Origin: Rhytidiadelphus loreus
Taxonomy: Eukaryota > Streptophyta > Bryopsida > Hypnales > Hylocomiaceae
DNA length: 64,000 nucleotides
Assembly (NCBI GenBank): GCA_947034895.1
Contig: OX344763.1
Location: forward strand, 30,193,025 to 30,257,024
Direction: 5' to 3'
Shown here: in pieces, positions 46,414 to 58,610 of the stretch
How positions within the stretch are numbered: position 1 is the first letter of the stretch
How the letters are laid out: each line of letters opens with the position of its first letter
The notes under the pieces: model-generated
Database searches by the model: none
Told to the model about the DNA's origin: nothing
The model's input: only the letters and a program-made list of their open reading frames with translations
Made by a program: the position numbers and the translations under genes

Positions 46414-46826
46414 AGGTAGGAGGCTTAGAAATGGCTCATCTAAGGGCTGATCCTCCTTTTTTCATGTATTTTCTTAAATGGAATAATTTTTAGCTCATTT
46501 TTCAGACAAAGAAAAATAGAAGAGGAATCTAATACAAGTGGTTTCATATTTCTTTTGAAGTATTTTTGAATTACTTGTGAATTTTCAAAGGAATTGTGTC
46601 ATAGGTCCCTATTTATGTCCCTAGGTCTTCCATGAACTGTTCACTGGCAACTTCTAAAGAAAAATGGGAAAGCAAAGAGAATGATTGGCTCTTGCAATTA
46701 ATCATGCTTTTTTCCTTGATTCATTCAATGACTATGGAGGTCGATTTACGAACTACCGTTTGTCTATTTCACAACCATTTCTAGGGGCCATTCTTAATGC
46801 CCGTTCTATTTCAGAGCCTCCTACCT
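46414..46826 (+). mobile_element. 413-bp TA-flanked MITE, uninterrupted copy
   Basis: Flanked by TA (46412-46413 and 46827-46828), with ends AGGTAGGAGGCTTAGAAATG and CAGAGCCTCCTACCT. This intact copy is the reference for the interrupted copies: it shows the unoccupied TTAA site and the unoccupied MULE site. Confidence 0.85.
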
Positions 46827-47162
46827 TAATTCAAGCAAGAAGGCAAAAGCGGCTCCACCAATTGTCTGACCAGGGTGGATAAGTGGGAAAAGGAGGAGTT
46901 AAAGTTTCACCAATATCAGTGAACAATCTCATTGGTGGAGACTAGGGAATCTTGAGAGAATCTAATACTTGTAAATTTCTTATTGTATCCCTCCCCATTC
47001 ATCGGGTCCACATGAAAGTGCAATGGCTATTTTTCCTTGTAGCACCTGGTGTGAAAGTTTTTTTGATAACCAATACATGTAAAGAGGCCCTAAGTTATTA
47101 GAAAGGAAACTAAGGAAAGCAAAAAACAAATCCTTACATCACTCGTGGCATCAGTTGGGCAA

Positions 47163-47427
47163 GCCAAGGAAGATTGACCCCCTTATTGCCTCGTATTTTA
47201 TCCCTTGAGAAAAACATTGGAATTTTTTATTTGTTAGTCACCCATGATCAAATTTGCAAATTCTAAATCCATATTTGCAATCAGAGGCTCCAGATTACAT
47301 CTAGGGTGAACCAAGCCCTCGCTCTTTCCCCCAAAGTCATCCCAGGGGTGCACGTAAAAAAAAGACCCCTTGTATTGTATTGCATTTATCCTTGGATGGG
47401 ACAATAAGGGGGTCAATCTTCCTTGGC
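47163..47427. mobile_element. 265-bp element with exact 26-bp inverted ends
   Basis: Bases 47163-47188 (starting GCCAAGGAAGATTGACCCCC) are repeated inverted at 47402-47427. No target duplication is obvious. Part of the interior (TTGCAAATTCTAAATCCATA) recurs directly at about 47848. The superfamily is not assigned. Confidence 0.65.
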
Positions 47428-47527
47428 CTATCATTAGTGAGTGGTGATTCAGTTTTTCAGGCAAGACGCTAAAACCATCCTACAAGGTGGATCTTGCAAG
47501 GGAAATTTATCCCTAGAGAAAACACAA

Positions 47528-47818
47528 CATTAGAGGAGATTTCAGCCCCCTGGAGGGCTGTGAGTTCCCAGACTGCGGGAACTGGTTTGCAGGGGGCCGC
47601 AGCAACTTGCAGACGTGGAATGGCGACTTCCACGTCGGAAAAAAATGAATTTTTTTTTCTGTTTTTTTTTTGCATTTCAAGAGTAAAACTCTTCTTTTTT
47701 TTGTGAATTTTTTTGAATTTTTTTTATCGGGAACAGCCGTTCCCCGAAAACTGCAGGGGGACAGTTCCCCCGCAACTGCTTGAAATGGCCCTCCAAGGGT
47801 CCGAAAACTCCTCTAATG
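47528..47818. mobile_element. 291-bp GC-rich inverted-repeat element
   Basis: It starts CATTAGAGGAGATTTCAGCC and ends AACTCCTCTAATG, with inner matches around GGAGGGC/GCCCTCC and GGGAAC/GTTCCC. It is more GC-rich than its surroundings. The superfamily is uncertain; a Harbinger-type TWA duplication is possible but not clean. Confidence 0.55.
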
Positions 47819-49072
47819 GAATATTTTATTTTTCATACATGATAAAACTTGCAAATTCTGAATTCATATTTGCAGTCAAAAACCTTAAACTAGCTAGGAG
47901 AGGTGAAGGACATAGAATTACTATGGCCAAAATAGTTTTTTTCTTTCTACAATTATCCTTAACAACACAAAATTTCCCTAAATAGATTTTTCACTTGCTA
48001 CAATTTCAAAAGAGATTGTAGTTATTTCTCCCTCTTTTGACATGTTTGGCATCACTTAAGATGGAACCCCCCAAAAGTGACACATTTTGTTTTTTGCACC
48101 AACGTACTTATATATTCATTCAAAAACATTACAACTGTTAAGAGCAACCAATGTGAATTGAAGCATTTTTGTGCTTCAAAGGTGGTTGTTAAGAGGAGTC
48201 TCGTGGCATGAGTAGGTATCCAATCCTTTCAAGCTTTAAAACTTCATAAAAAATTGTGTGAGTATTAAAAAATTACAAAACGACTTGAGTTGGTTTTTCC
48301 TTGACGAGGCTAGCATTCTTATCAAATCATCATTTGAACCACCCACCTACAAAGGAGAGAAGAGCTAACGATTTTGGATGCTTCTCCATACCCTTGTGAA
48401 AAAATCATACAATTCTAAAAGATTCTTACAAAGTTCTCAAGGTGTACAAGAGCATGAACGACAATTTGGGAACTACTGCCAATTTTTCTCTCAAGTGGAG
48501 TCCATAAATTACTTCTCCAATGCCACAAATGATCCGAAAAAAAGAATTGAATGAGAAGAGTTGTATAAAATATACACTACAAGGCCCACTTTGTAGGACA
48601 CGTTTAGCGTCTTGCGTTTTACACTAAGTTAGCTCTATTTTCTTTTTTTCCCTAGAGAAAGTATTGACTAATCTTTTAAGTCCCAAACTACATTTTTGAC
48701 CTCCAAATCCCTTAGACACCGAATTTGGATATCAACAATACTTTAAAAGTTAAATAAAAACTAGTCATTACTACCTTTAGTAGTTTATATTTTTGAAATA
48801 TTCTTTTTGAAGTCTAATTCTAGCATTAAAAATTGATCATAAACAACGAAATTCGTAGTTTATTCATATGGTGTCCAAAAATAAACCATTGTCAACACAA
48901 CATATGATCGAATATGTTGTGTTGACAGTGTTTATTCATATGGTGTCCATATTCAATCATAGACAACGAAATTTAATTTTGTATTTCAAACATGACAATT
49001 ATTCAATGTATGAATTTGAAAATTTTCATATTGAATTTAGTGTTTGTACATAGGCCCCTTATCACCACTGTA
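47819..49072. other. unassigned AT-rich sequence
   Basis: No gene is seen. Near 48862-48960 the sequence TTTATTCATATGGTGTCCA occurs twice around an inverted CAACACAACATAT motif, resembling the inner part of the neighbouring MITE and perhaps a decayed copy of it. Confidence 0.35.
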
Positions 49073-49353
49073 AGGTAACTACACCTAAAATTGCACGCTT
49101 CCTACAACCGCACACTAGACATTCTTGCCTAAAATGTACTCCCACTATTCATGAGATTCTATGATTGCTTTTAGGAACACCTTTTTTCAACACTTTGAAA
49201 ATTTGTAGTTTATTCATACGGTGTCTAAAAAATACATTCTAAGAGAATCTAGAATCCCCTTTTCACTACTAACATGACTCTACAAAAGAATTCCAATATA
49301 ATAATGGAAACCATGCTGAATTTCTTATTTGTGAGATTTAGGTGTAGTTACCT
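49073..49353 (+). mobile_element. 281-bp TA-flanked MITE with exact ends
   Basis: Flanked by TA (49071-49072 and 49354-49355). Terminal inverted repeats are exact over 17 bases: AGGTAACTACACCTAAA and its complement. It is the best-preserved member of the family that includes 14827-15078 and, more distantly, 8945-9233 and 11241-11528. Confidence 0.85.
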
Positions 49354-50783
49354 TATACAAAACTCTAAAGTGCCAGTCTTGGCACCAATCATTCAGATTT
49401 TAAAAAAAAAAATTAATATGGAAATAATTTTTGTAACAAAATGACCATAAGAAGCTAAGTTAAGTCTAAATCTTAATATCCCAAACCATACTTCACTCAT
49501 CATATATAATAACTTCACACTATTAATATGGTTCATAATTTTACCTCTGTAGAAATAATCCTTGATCAGACATTGCAGGAAATCTTAACAAAATTGATTA
49601 TACATGTCTTCAATTTCATTTTACTTATTTATTTAAACAAAAAAAACTTCTACTACAAATATGTGTTTATACAACCTCTTCAATTTTTTGAAAGTTTAAA
49701 TTAAGAGAAAAATATTTATAAGTGTAATGCTTAGATATCATGCATATGGTCAAGCATCCAAATGTATTATTGATCTTTCTTGATTCAATTTTGAAACATT
49801 AACTTTTGAATATTCTCCAATGATGTATTTTTTTAAATTTGAAATTGCATTATGTTATGATTGGCTACAATTACTTCCTCCATCCCAAAATGATCTTTTG
49901 CATGATCATTTTTGTTCTTGATTGAAGATTTAGTGAATGGATAACAACTTCCTTGAAATACTTAGAAATAGATTGAAATAATGTTATTTTCAACCTTACT
50001 CCTCAACATCTTGTCCAACCAGAAGATCAGATTGGAATGGAAAAAGCATTTTTATAGTTTTTGGTCAGAAATGGATTGTAATTGATAATGAAAACATTGT
50101 AAGTTTTAACCACTAGATCTATCATATAAAATAATTTATATTCAAAAAGTAATTTTGACTATAATGATCTTCATTTGGAATATGCTCAAAAATAGATAGT
50201 TTAATTATGTATTTAATTTTGAGAATTTTGAAAAAATATAATTTTCAACCTAATATTTTTAGAGTAGGGTAGTGACTTGAAAATGATCACTATACACTAG
50301 TATAAATCTATCATGGACTTAAATGGTTCTGTTTTAACCCCTAAAAATCCATGCATCTAAAAAATGAATGCACCTTCATCAAATTTGATGGTAACTTTCA
50401 AAATAATCATTTTTAGATTTGATTTAAACATGCATTGGAATGACAAATTTGAACAAAGTATAAAGTAAAAGCCACAATGGTCATGGAAGTTAATTGATCA
50501 TATGCACTGATAGGTAAAGTAGATTCCATTGGAAGTGATCATTGTTGAAAGTTAAATTTTCCTTTTCCATCACTACTTTGCATCATGTGCATAGTTCCTT
50601 CACAATTCTAAATAAAAACATTTAAAAGGTAATTTTCTAAAATTCATATTGATTCTTTCAATTTCCTTCTCAATGTGTCCTTAGCAAATTTACTTAAAAA
50701 AATTCACTCATTTTTCTATTTTATTAGATGGATTGGTGTTTGTTCAAAAATCTTGATTCATTCTATTTTGATTAACCCCATAA
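49354..50783. other. unassigned AT-rich sequence
   Basis: A Stowaway-like terminus (TACTTCCTCCATCCCAAAAT at about 49870) has no partner. No gene is seen. Confidence 0.35.
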
Positions 50784-51190
50784 CCCCTAAAGTCCTAAAT
50801 GTCCCTTAGGATGACAGTTGAAGGTTTGGTCCAACTTTTATAATCTCAATTTTTGGCATACTCTTTTAAAAGAAAGAAAATTAGCTTTATGGAAATATAA
50901 TTTTTTGTTTAAATTGATGTATGGGAGCAAAATCTATGTACATGAAATTCACAAAAATTTGAAATAATTTTCAATTTTCAATTTATGATAGATTATATGT
51001 TTATCTATGTATGGAACAATTGATTCATTTCATTTAGATTAGTATTGTGAAAGTTATGGAGCATGTTGTTTTACAAACATTTACAACATCTTTTTGGAAA
51101 AATAACATATTGGATCTACTTTTGAACTCAATTTTTTCAATTTTCTAAAAAGAGTAGTTTGTACAAGGTCTAGTTTTTAGTGTTCAACAA
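50784..51190 (-). mobile_element. truncated TTAA-family element
   Basis: It starts CCCCTAAAGTCC after a mutated flank (ATAA) and is colinear with the complement of the right half of the 925-bp element at 3927-4851. Similarity is lost near 51190, and the other end is missing. Confidence 0.6.
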
Positions 51191-52748
51191 CCCTACACAA
51201 TATTGATGGATACTTATTGAACTACTCACTCTACTTTGAACTTCCTTTTGCTCAAATGAATCACTTGAATTTCAACCCTTTCAAAGTCTCAATCTCTTCA
51301 ACAACACTATTTCTTGAGAGAAAATAATTTCAATACATTGTGATTCATTTGATAATCAATGTCAATGACTAAATCATCACCATAATCAACGACACACTTA
51401 AAAACATCCTAAACTCGGGCAACGACGCTAGAGTGTGAGCAGGGAGCAACGAGCGTTGAGCATTGAGCGATGAGCGATTAGATTTGAGCATTCATTGCAA
51501 GGATTTTTACTAAAAATAGACATGTCAGAGTAATAAATAGCATTGTCAGACCCCAAAATAGTAATGTCAGAAATCCCAAATAGAAAAATTTGCAAAAAAA
51601 TTTGCAAATTTTTTATTTAAAATAATCAATGTTGCAATCAAATGTTGCATGAGAGAACATCCATTCATCCATGTACAAATGAACTTCATCCATGTCATCC
51701 ATTCATCATCTATCCAAGAAAGGCGTGATTTGTATATTATAGTAGAAGTCCTAGAAAATGGAATGTATTTTTTTGAATATTTATTTTCAAAAATAAATTT
51801 TTTCAAAAATCATTAAGATTTGCATTGTTGACCACAAAACCTTGTTAACTATTTTGAGGCTGGTTTAATGCTCCTCGGAACCGAATAGCATCTTCAAGGT
51901 TCATTTGGAGAAATGTAACAACTAATCCTATATTGTAGTTTGATTGTGGTTTAGGGGTCCTTGAAACCAAAAAATATTGTTAAGGTTCATCTAAAAAAAT
52001 GTAACAATCAATTCTGAAATGGTTCATTAATTTCTTTTTGTGATTTCAAAACCTTTCATTGAAAAACATTGACTTTATAGACCAAATTTTTTTTCCACCA
52101 CCTTCTCATGAGCCTCAGGCTTCCCTCCATATATTGGGTTTAGCTTTTTATTTTCTTACGATGAGCCTCTTTGGAACCTAACTTTTATTGAAGATGTTGG
52201 TTTATTAATCATTCTGAGAATATGTACATCCTTGGACAATGACGCTAGAGCGGGGAACAACAAGCAATGAGTGTTGAGCGACAAGCGTTTAAATTTGAGC
52301 ACTCAATCAGATTTTTGTTAATTAAAAATAGACATGTTAGAGTCATAAATAGTGATGTCGAATCCAAAAATAATAATGTCAAATCCAAAAATAATAATGT
52401 CAAAATTACTAAAATACAAATTATTAAAAATAGATTAAAAAAAAATCAATTTGTTGTTAAAATACCTTTAATTAAGGTAGTTAATTTAGCATTCAAATGT
52501 TGCAGGTAAGTCCAAGAGTAATAGTCTAGCTTCTCTTGCAATAAAAAATGTACCACCATGGGGATGATGTGTGAATTAATTTCATACATATCATCCATTC
52601 ATCATCCATCTAGGAAAGGCCTTATTTACACATTGCAATACATGCCCTAGAATCCTATGGTTCTCTCCATCCATTTTTTTATGACTCCCATGTACATGGA
52701 ATGCACAAACCTTTCTTGCAAGTGTACATTCATTGTATTGTTCTTTAA

Positions 52749-52995
52749 CCCTTGAAGTCCTATTGTCCCTATGGGGAAAAAAAAGATTTCAAGTAGGTTT
52801 CTTATGAGTTCAATTTTTGGTGAATTTTTTTGAAACTTTCTTATAAGGTAGAAAAACTTATTAGTTTTCTGTGAATATGATTTTTATTTCAATTGGATTC
52901 TAAAATACATATTTTTTTTAATTTCTTGGATGAATGCAATAGAAATGATAGTTTTGAGTGGTTTTTGATAGAAATTGGGCTTGGGACTTTGGGAG
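52749..52995 (-). mobile_element. 247-bp deletion derivative of the TTAA family
   Basis: Flanked by TTAA (52745-52748 and 52996-52999). It starts CCCTTGAAGTCC and ends GGGACTTTGGGAG. Both terminal segments match the 925-bp family in reverse orientation, with the middle removed, the typical way short non-autonomous elements arise. Confidence 0.75.
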
Positions 52996-53402
52996 TTAAA
53001 AACAATTATGTATTCTTCATTTTAATTTAAATAATAAAAGACCAACTACAGAAAATCATGTCAATAAAAATTCTTATCAAAAGCCCTCACAAACTTTATA
53101 AAAAAAATTCCAAGCACTTTGTGAATCAATGAATACAAGAAAAAAAACTTGTTCTTGGATTGAGTACTATGGAATTTTAAATTATTATGAATTTTTTTGG
53201 CAAAAGTATTTAGGGCCTCTAAAGACACTTTAGGGTCCTTAGGAACAGTGGGACACTTTTCAAGTAATTGTGGAGATATAATCTATAGTATCTTCCCTAA
53301 AACTTCTATTGAATTAGGCCCTAATTTTTTTTCCAATTTTTATTATAGAGGTTGCAAATATTTGATTGATAAAAGAAAATGTAGTGGAGAATGGATTTTA
53401 TT

Positions 53403-54260
53403 CAATCCCTAAAGGTTGGAAGTTGTTTTGGAAGTGAAAAAGTTCAAAACTACCAATTTTTGATGCATTGTCCAAAGTCAAAACCCTAAACATTTTTTTC
53501 AATTCCAACCATTCAAAAGTGTACTATATAGGTAAGGCAATGTGTGAAAAAAATTTTAGGCCATTTGATTGCATGTATTAAAAGATTATAACATTTGAAG
53601 TGAGATCAAAGTTCTTTTGAGATTAATTCCTGCAAAACAAGCTTTGTAGACTTTGAGCCTTCTTGTAGTACAATCTTTTTTCTATTCAAAAATGATTATT
53701 TTCACCATTTATAAATATAAGATGTTAGATTCACTTATGAAAAATTTCAAAAGAAAATATAGAGTCTAGCTTACTCTAAATCACCCATCATTGCAAGGAG
53801 GTTAAGTGAATTGGCAATATTTAAACTAGTCATTTTTTAATGATTTCTTGCGCAATTAGAATTTTTTTTATTTGAAATCCAATTAGTGAAAAGTTAGAGA
53901 CAAAAATTTGGAATATGTGGGAAAAATTTCAAAAACTTTGACATGATAGATTGCAAGGTAAGAGGGCTTGAAGTTAAAAAAAATGGTTTTTCTTGAAACT
54001 GCCCTAATATAGCTAATAAAGTTTGACTCCTCTTACAATGTGATTTTAGGACTAAAATTTTAGGATTTTTTTGATAGTTGTATGCCATACTTTATTGGTT
54101 ACATACATGCCAAATTTCAAAAGTTGATGAGGGTTTTAGGAAAAGATGCCCCCCAAATGCCCAAATTGCCAAGGCTACAATAAAAGCTCAAAGTAGCATA
54201 ACTTTTGATCTAGGCACCTTATTAGAAAATTATATTACCATTGTCCACACATTTATCTTT
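53403..54260. mobile_element. decayed TTAA-family-related sequence
   Basis: A CCCTAAAGG terminus-like motif at 53408 is followed by blocks related to the TTAA families (around 53540-53610 and 53900-53960). 54080-54260 resembles 22010-22160. Boundaries are not resolved. Confidence 0.4.
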
Positions 54261-54829
54261 TTGTATGTATTCTTTTGATATTTACAATTTTACAAATGAT
54301 TTGAGTCATCCTTGAGGTGCCAAATACTACTTCCACCTTGAACTAATTAGTCTAGTAAGGCCTACTCCAATTGACCATTATTTAACCAACTCTAACACAT
54401 GTGTCTTGACTATGAATTGTTAGATGGATATCATTAGGGTCAGAATAGGGCTACTAGATCTAGACTACTACTAAATAGTAGATGGCTCCTCAAATATAAG
54501 GAGTCAATTTTTGGTACAAAAGACCTTCCCTCTATTAATTTGAGGAGTTCATAGAATTGAAATTTTGGTTTTAAATTCAATTTTTTTTATGCAAGAGGTG
54601 GCTTCTCAAATGGGTGGAGCCATTTCTTGGTACCAAAGACTTTCTTTCTGTTAATTTCGTGGATTATAAGAACTATGATTTAAATTCTTTTTTTCAGATA
54701 TTTAAAAACTAAAAAGAAATCAACATACGATTCCTTGGATTTAAAAAGACAATTTTTGGTGCTAAGGATTCTTTTCTATTTATAGAAATGATTATTTGAA
54801 GATCTCTAATTCATTGTGATTTATAAGGG

Positions 54830-57800
54830 TCCCTTCAAGCCAATGAAAGGCTCTCTAGAACCTTCCTAAGTGTATCAAACCCAACAAGAAAGATATCTAT
54901 GGATTCCAAGGAGCCTTCCTTTGGGTTCTAAGGGCTCACCCAATTAAGGCTCTACAGAAATCCAATAGACTCCTCAAATCCAAAAGCCTTTTTGGGGTGC
55001 CAAAGGGCTTTTCTAAGGAAGGCCCTCTAGATCTCAAAGAAGGCTCTTCAGATTCTGTAGATCCCTCCTTTGGTTCCCAAGGCTCCTCCAATGAAGACTT
55101 TAAGGCACTTCTAAAGGCTCCTCGAATTCAAGGAGCCTTTCCTTGGTGTTAAAGGGTTCTTCTAAAGAATGCTACTTAGAATCCAAGGAACTCTCTTTGG
55201 ATTTCCAAGAACCCATTTTTGGTGCCAAAAGGCTCTCCGAATAAGGAACTCCAAAAGGCTCCTTGAATTTGAGGAGACTTTCTTTGGTGCCAAGGGCTCC
55301 TTCAAGGAAGTCTCTTTAGAACCAAAAGGCTCCTCAAATTTTGAAGAGCCTTCCTTCCATTCCCAAGGGCTCTCCAATAAAATCTCTAAAGGCCCTATAA
55401 GGCTTCTTGAATTCGAGGAGCCTTTTCTTAGTGCCAAAGAATTCTTCCAAGTTAGGGAGGCTCTTTAATTCCAAGGAGCCTTCTTTCGGTTCCAAAAGGC
55501 TCTCTCAATGAAGGCTTTTGAGGACAAAAAAGGCTCTTTGAATTTGAGGAGCCTTTTTTTAGTGCCAAAGGGTTCTTGCAAGGGAGGCTCCTCAAAACCC
55601 AAGGAAGGCTCCTCGGTTCTGAGGAGCCTTCTTTCGGTTCCCAAAGGCTCTCTTAATGAAGTATTTCAAGAACAAAAAGGCTCCTTGGTTTGAGGAGCCT
55701 ATTTTTAGTGTCAAAGGGTCCCTGCAAGGAAGGCTCCTCAAAAACCAAGGGAGGGTCTCTAGAACCCAAAGAAGGCTCCTCGGTTCCGAGGAGCCAATTT
55801 TTGGTGCCAAAGGGTTCTTGCAAAGGAGACTCTTTGGAAACCAAGGAAGGCTCCTTATAACCTAAGGAAGGCTCGTCCATTCCGAGGAGTCTTCTTTCGG
55901 TTCCAAAGGCTCCTTCAATGAAGGCTTTCAAGGACAAAAAAGGCTCCTCAAATTTGAAGAGCCTATTTTTGGTGCCAAAGTATTATTGCAAGGAAGCACT
56001 AGTAGAAAAATAATGACCACTATAACAAAAAATCAACAAAAAAGTGTTATGTCGTTTGTATCCTCGGTCGCGTTTTTGGACAGTACTTAATCAAAAACTG
56101 TTGTCTATTTTGTTATGGTGGTCAATTGAAAAAAATAAAATAATAATTCGTTTATAAATTTGCTCAAAAAAGAACCATTACATGGCAAACCAAAAATCAA
56201 CCCTGTAGAGAATGCTACATAGGCAAAAACTGTCATGCTAACAAGAGAATTAAATTAACTTTTAAACTTCAATTAGAAAGAAGAAGACAAGCTTAATTCA
56301 ATTTGATGATTGAAGAGAGGTAACTTTGGTGATAGAAGAGAGGAGAAGGCAAGCTCTTTATACAAATGGGATGGTAGAAGGTAGAACAAACTATATGGGA
56401 TATGTGAATTAAGACTATGAGTGGTTCACATATCCCACATGGTTTGTTTTACCTTCTACCACCCCATTTGTATAAAAGAGCTTGTCAAAATGAACAAGAT
56501 AGAGTTAACTTTTTTGTTGATTTGAACGTTGTACTATCTCAATGAACAAAAATTTAGTGACTATTTTGTTAACTTGTACCTAATCAACAAAAAATTGATA
56601 AAATGGTCAATATAGTATGCCAATCAACAAAAAATTGTTAATTTTTTCTTGACTTGGACACCATGTTCTAGTAGTAAAGGCTCCTCGGAACCCAAGGAAG
56701 CCTCCTCGATTCCGAGGAGCCTATTTCTGGAACAAAGGATTCTTGCAAGGGAGGCTCCTCAAAAACCAAGGGAAGCTCCTCGGAACCCAAGGAAGGCTCC
56801 TCGGTTCCGAGGAGCCTTCTTTCGATTCCCAAAGGCTCTCTCAATGAAGGCTTTCAAGGACAAAAAAGGCTTCTCGATTCTGAGGAGCCTATTTTTGGTG
56901 CCAAAGGGTTCTTGCAAGGGAAGCTCTTCGATTCCGAGGAACCTTCTGTTGATTCCAAAAGGCTCTTTCAATAAAGGCTTTCAAGGACAAAAAAGGCTCC
57001 TAAAATTTGAGGAGACTATTTTTGGTGCCAAAGAGTTCTTGTAAGGGAGGCTCTTCGGAACCCAAGGAAGGCTCCTTAGTTCTCAAAGGCTCTTTCAATG
57101 AAGGCTTTCAAGGACAAAAAAGGCTCCTCGAATTCGAGAAGCCTATTTTTGGTGTCAAAGACTTTTTGTAAAGGAGGCTTCTTGATTTCAAAGAACCTAT
57201 TTTTGGTGCCAAAAAGTTCTTGCAAAGAGGCTCCTTGGAACTCAAAGAAGGCTCTTTGGTTCCGAGGAGCCTTTTCTCAATTTCCAAAGGCTCCTTGGAT
57301 TTTGAAGAGCCCTACTTTGGTTCCCATGGGCTCTCCCAATGAAGGCTCTTAAGGACCCCTAAAGGCTCCTTGGATCGGAGGAGGCTTTCCTTATTGCCAT
57401 TTGGCTCTTCCATGGAAGGCTCTTTGGAACATGAGGACGATGACTCCTCGGATTCCAAGGAGCCCTTTCTTGTTTCCTAAGAATTATATCAATAGAGGTT
57501 GTAAAGGACTCTTAATGGCTCCATGGATCCGAGGAGCCTTTCTTTGGTGCCAAAGACTTTTTAAGTTTTTTTTCCATTTGTCATTCGATAGATTGTTGAT
57601 GCCAAAAAGGGCTCTAGACTTCAAATTTGAGAAGTCATTTCTTAATAACATTGAATCTCCCTAAATTTATTGAGTATATCATTAGATAGACTTTTGGTGC
57701 TAGAAGAGGCTCCTCGGATCCCAAAAGTAATTTTGTAGTTCCAATGGACTCTACGCCTTTTAGGGGGGCATTTGAAGGTTTTTGGGTTTTTGTAAAGCTC

Positions 57801-58610
57801 CCTCTGAACCAACGAAAGGCTCTTTGAAACCCAAATATGACTCATTGGATCCCATAGAAGGTACCTCTTAGCCTAAAGAAGGCTCCAAAAGATACCAAGA
57901 AAGGCTCCTCATATCTATAGAGCCTTTGTTTTTTGCAAAAGGGCTCTTCTAAGGAAGGATCTTCATATTCGAGGAGCCCTTCCTTGTTGCCAAAGGGCTC
58001 TCCAAAGATAGACTCCCCCAAACCTAAGGATGGATCCGAGGAGCCCTTCTTTGGTGCTAAAGAACTTTCTCTTAATTTTTTTGGTATGTCATTTGATAGA
58101 CCCTTGGTACCATAGAAGATTCTAGACCTTGGATTTGAGGAGCTTTTTTAGGCTAAATGACTCTCCATTCTTTTGGAGGTATGTCATTAGATAGACTTTT
58201 GTTGCCATAGAAGGCTCTTGGAATATGAAGAGCCATTTTTCGATATTCCCTTTAAGAGACTCTCTTAATTTTTTGGGGTGTCATTTAAGAGACTCCTTTT
58301 TTAAGGTCTTTTGGTGCCATGGGAGGGTCTTTAGGATCCTAGGAACCTCCTTTAGTGCTTAATGAATCTCTCTTTAAATTTTTTTGGTTGTCTGTACAAG
58401 GATAGAGGGTTCTTTGTGAAGGGCTTCTAGTACCATAGAAGGGTCTTTGGGAGTCTAGGAACCTATCCTTGGTGCCAAGAGACCTTCCCTCAAAAAAATT
58501 GGGGTGTCATTTGAAAAACTTTTAATTCTTAGTGAAGGGCTTGAGGTGGCAAGGGAGAGGCTCTCAAGTCCTAGGAACCCTTTATTGGTGCTATTGGTAC
58601 CATTTACAAA
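54830..58610. repeat. 3.8-kb degenerate array of palindromic hairpins
   Basis: The array is built from variants of GGCTCCTCGGTTCCGAGGAGCC, a near-perfect palindrome, alternating with linkers such as TTTTTGGTGCCAAAGGGTTC and AATGAAGGCTTTCAAGGACA. Spacing of the GGTGCCAAAGGG linker varies from about 55 to 160 bp, so the array is irregular. Units degrade toward the right end. Open frames of 60-130 codons on both strands result from the repetitive composition and are not considered genes. A CACTA MITE interrupts it at 55997-56676. Confidence 0.8.
55997..56676. mobile_element. 680-bp CACTA MITE inside the hairpin array
   Basis: Flanked by AAG (55994-55996 and 56677-56679). The left end CACTAGTAGAA pairs with the right end TTCTAGTAGTA (last base changed from G). 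A 3-bp duplication and CACTA ends define this superfamily. The interior holds a strong hairpin (about 56360-56485) with arms containing GATGGTAGAAGGTA, a module also present in the MULE-like element. Non-coding. Confidence 0.8.

Noticed and set aside
55169..57352. Proteins of 60-130 residues rich in K-G-S-S, R-S-L and E-E-P, encoded on both strands of the array
   Set aside because: They follow the tandem hairpin units, occur on both strands in overlapping positions and change frame from unit to unit. There is no start context or splice structure.
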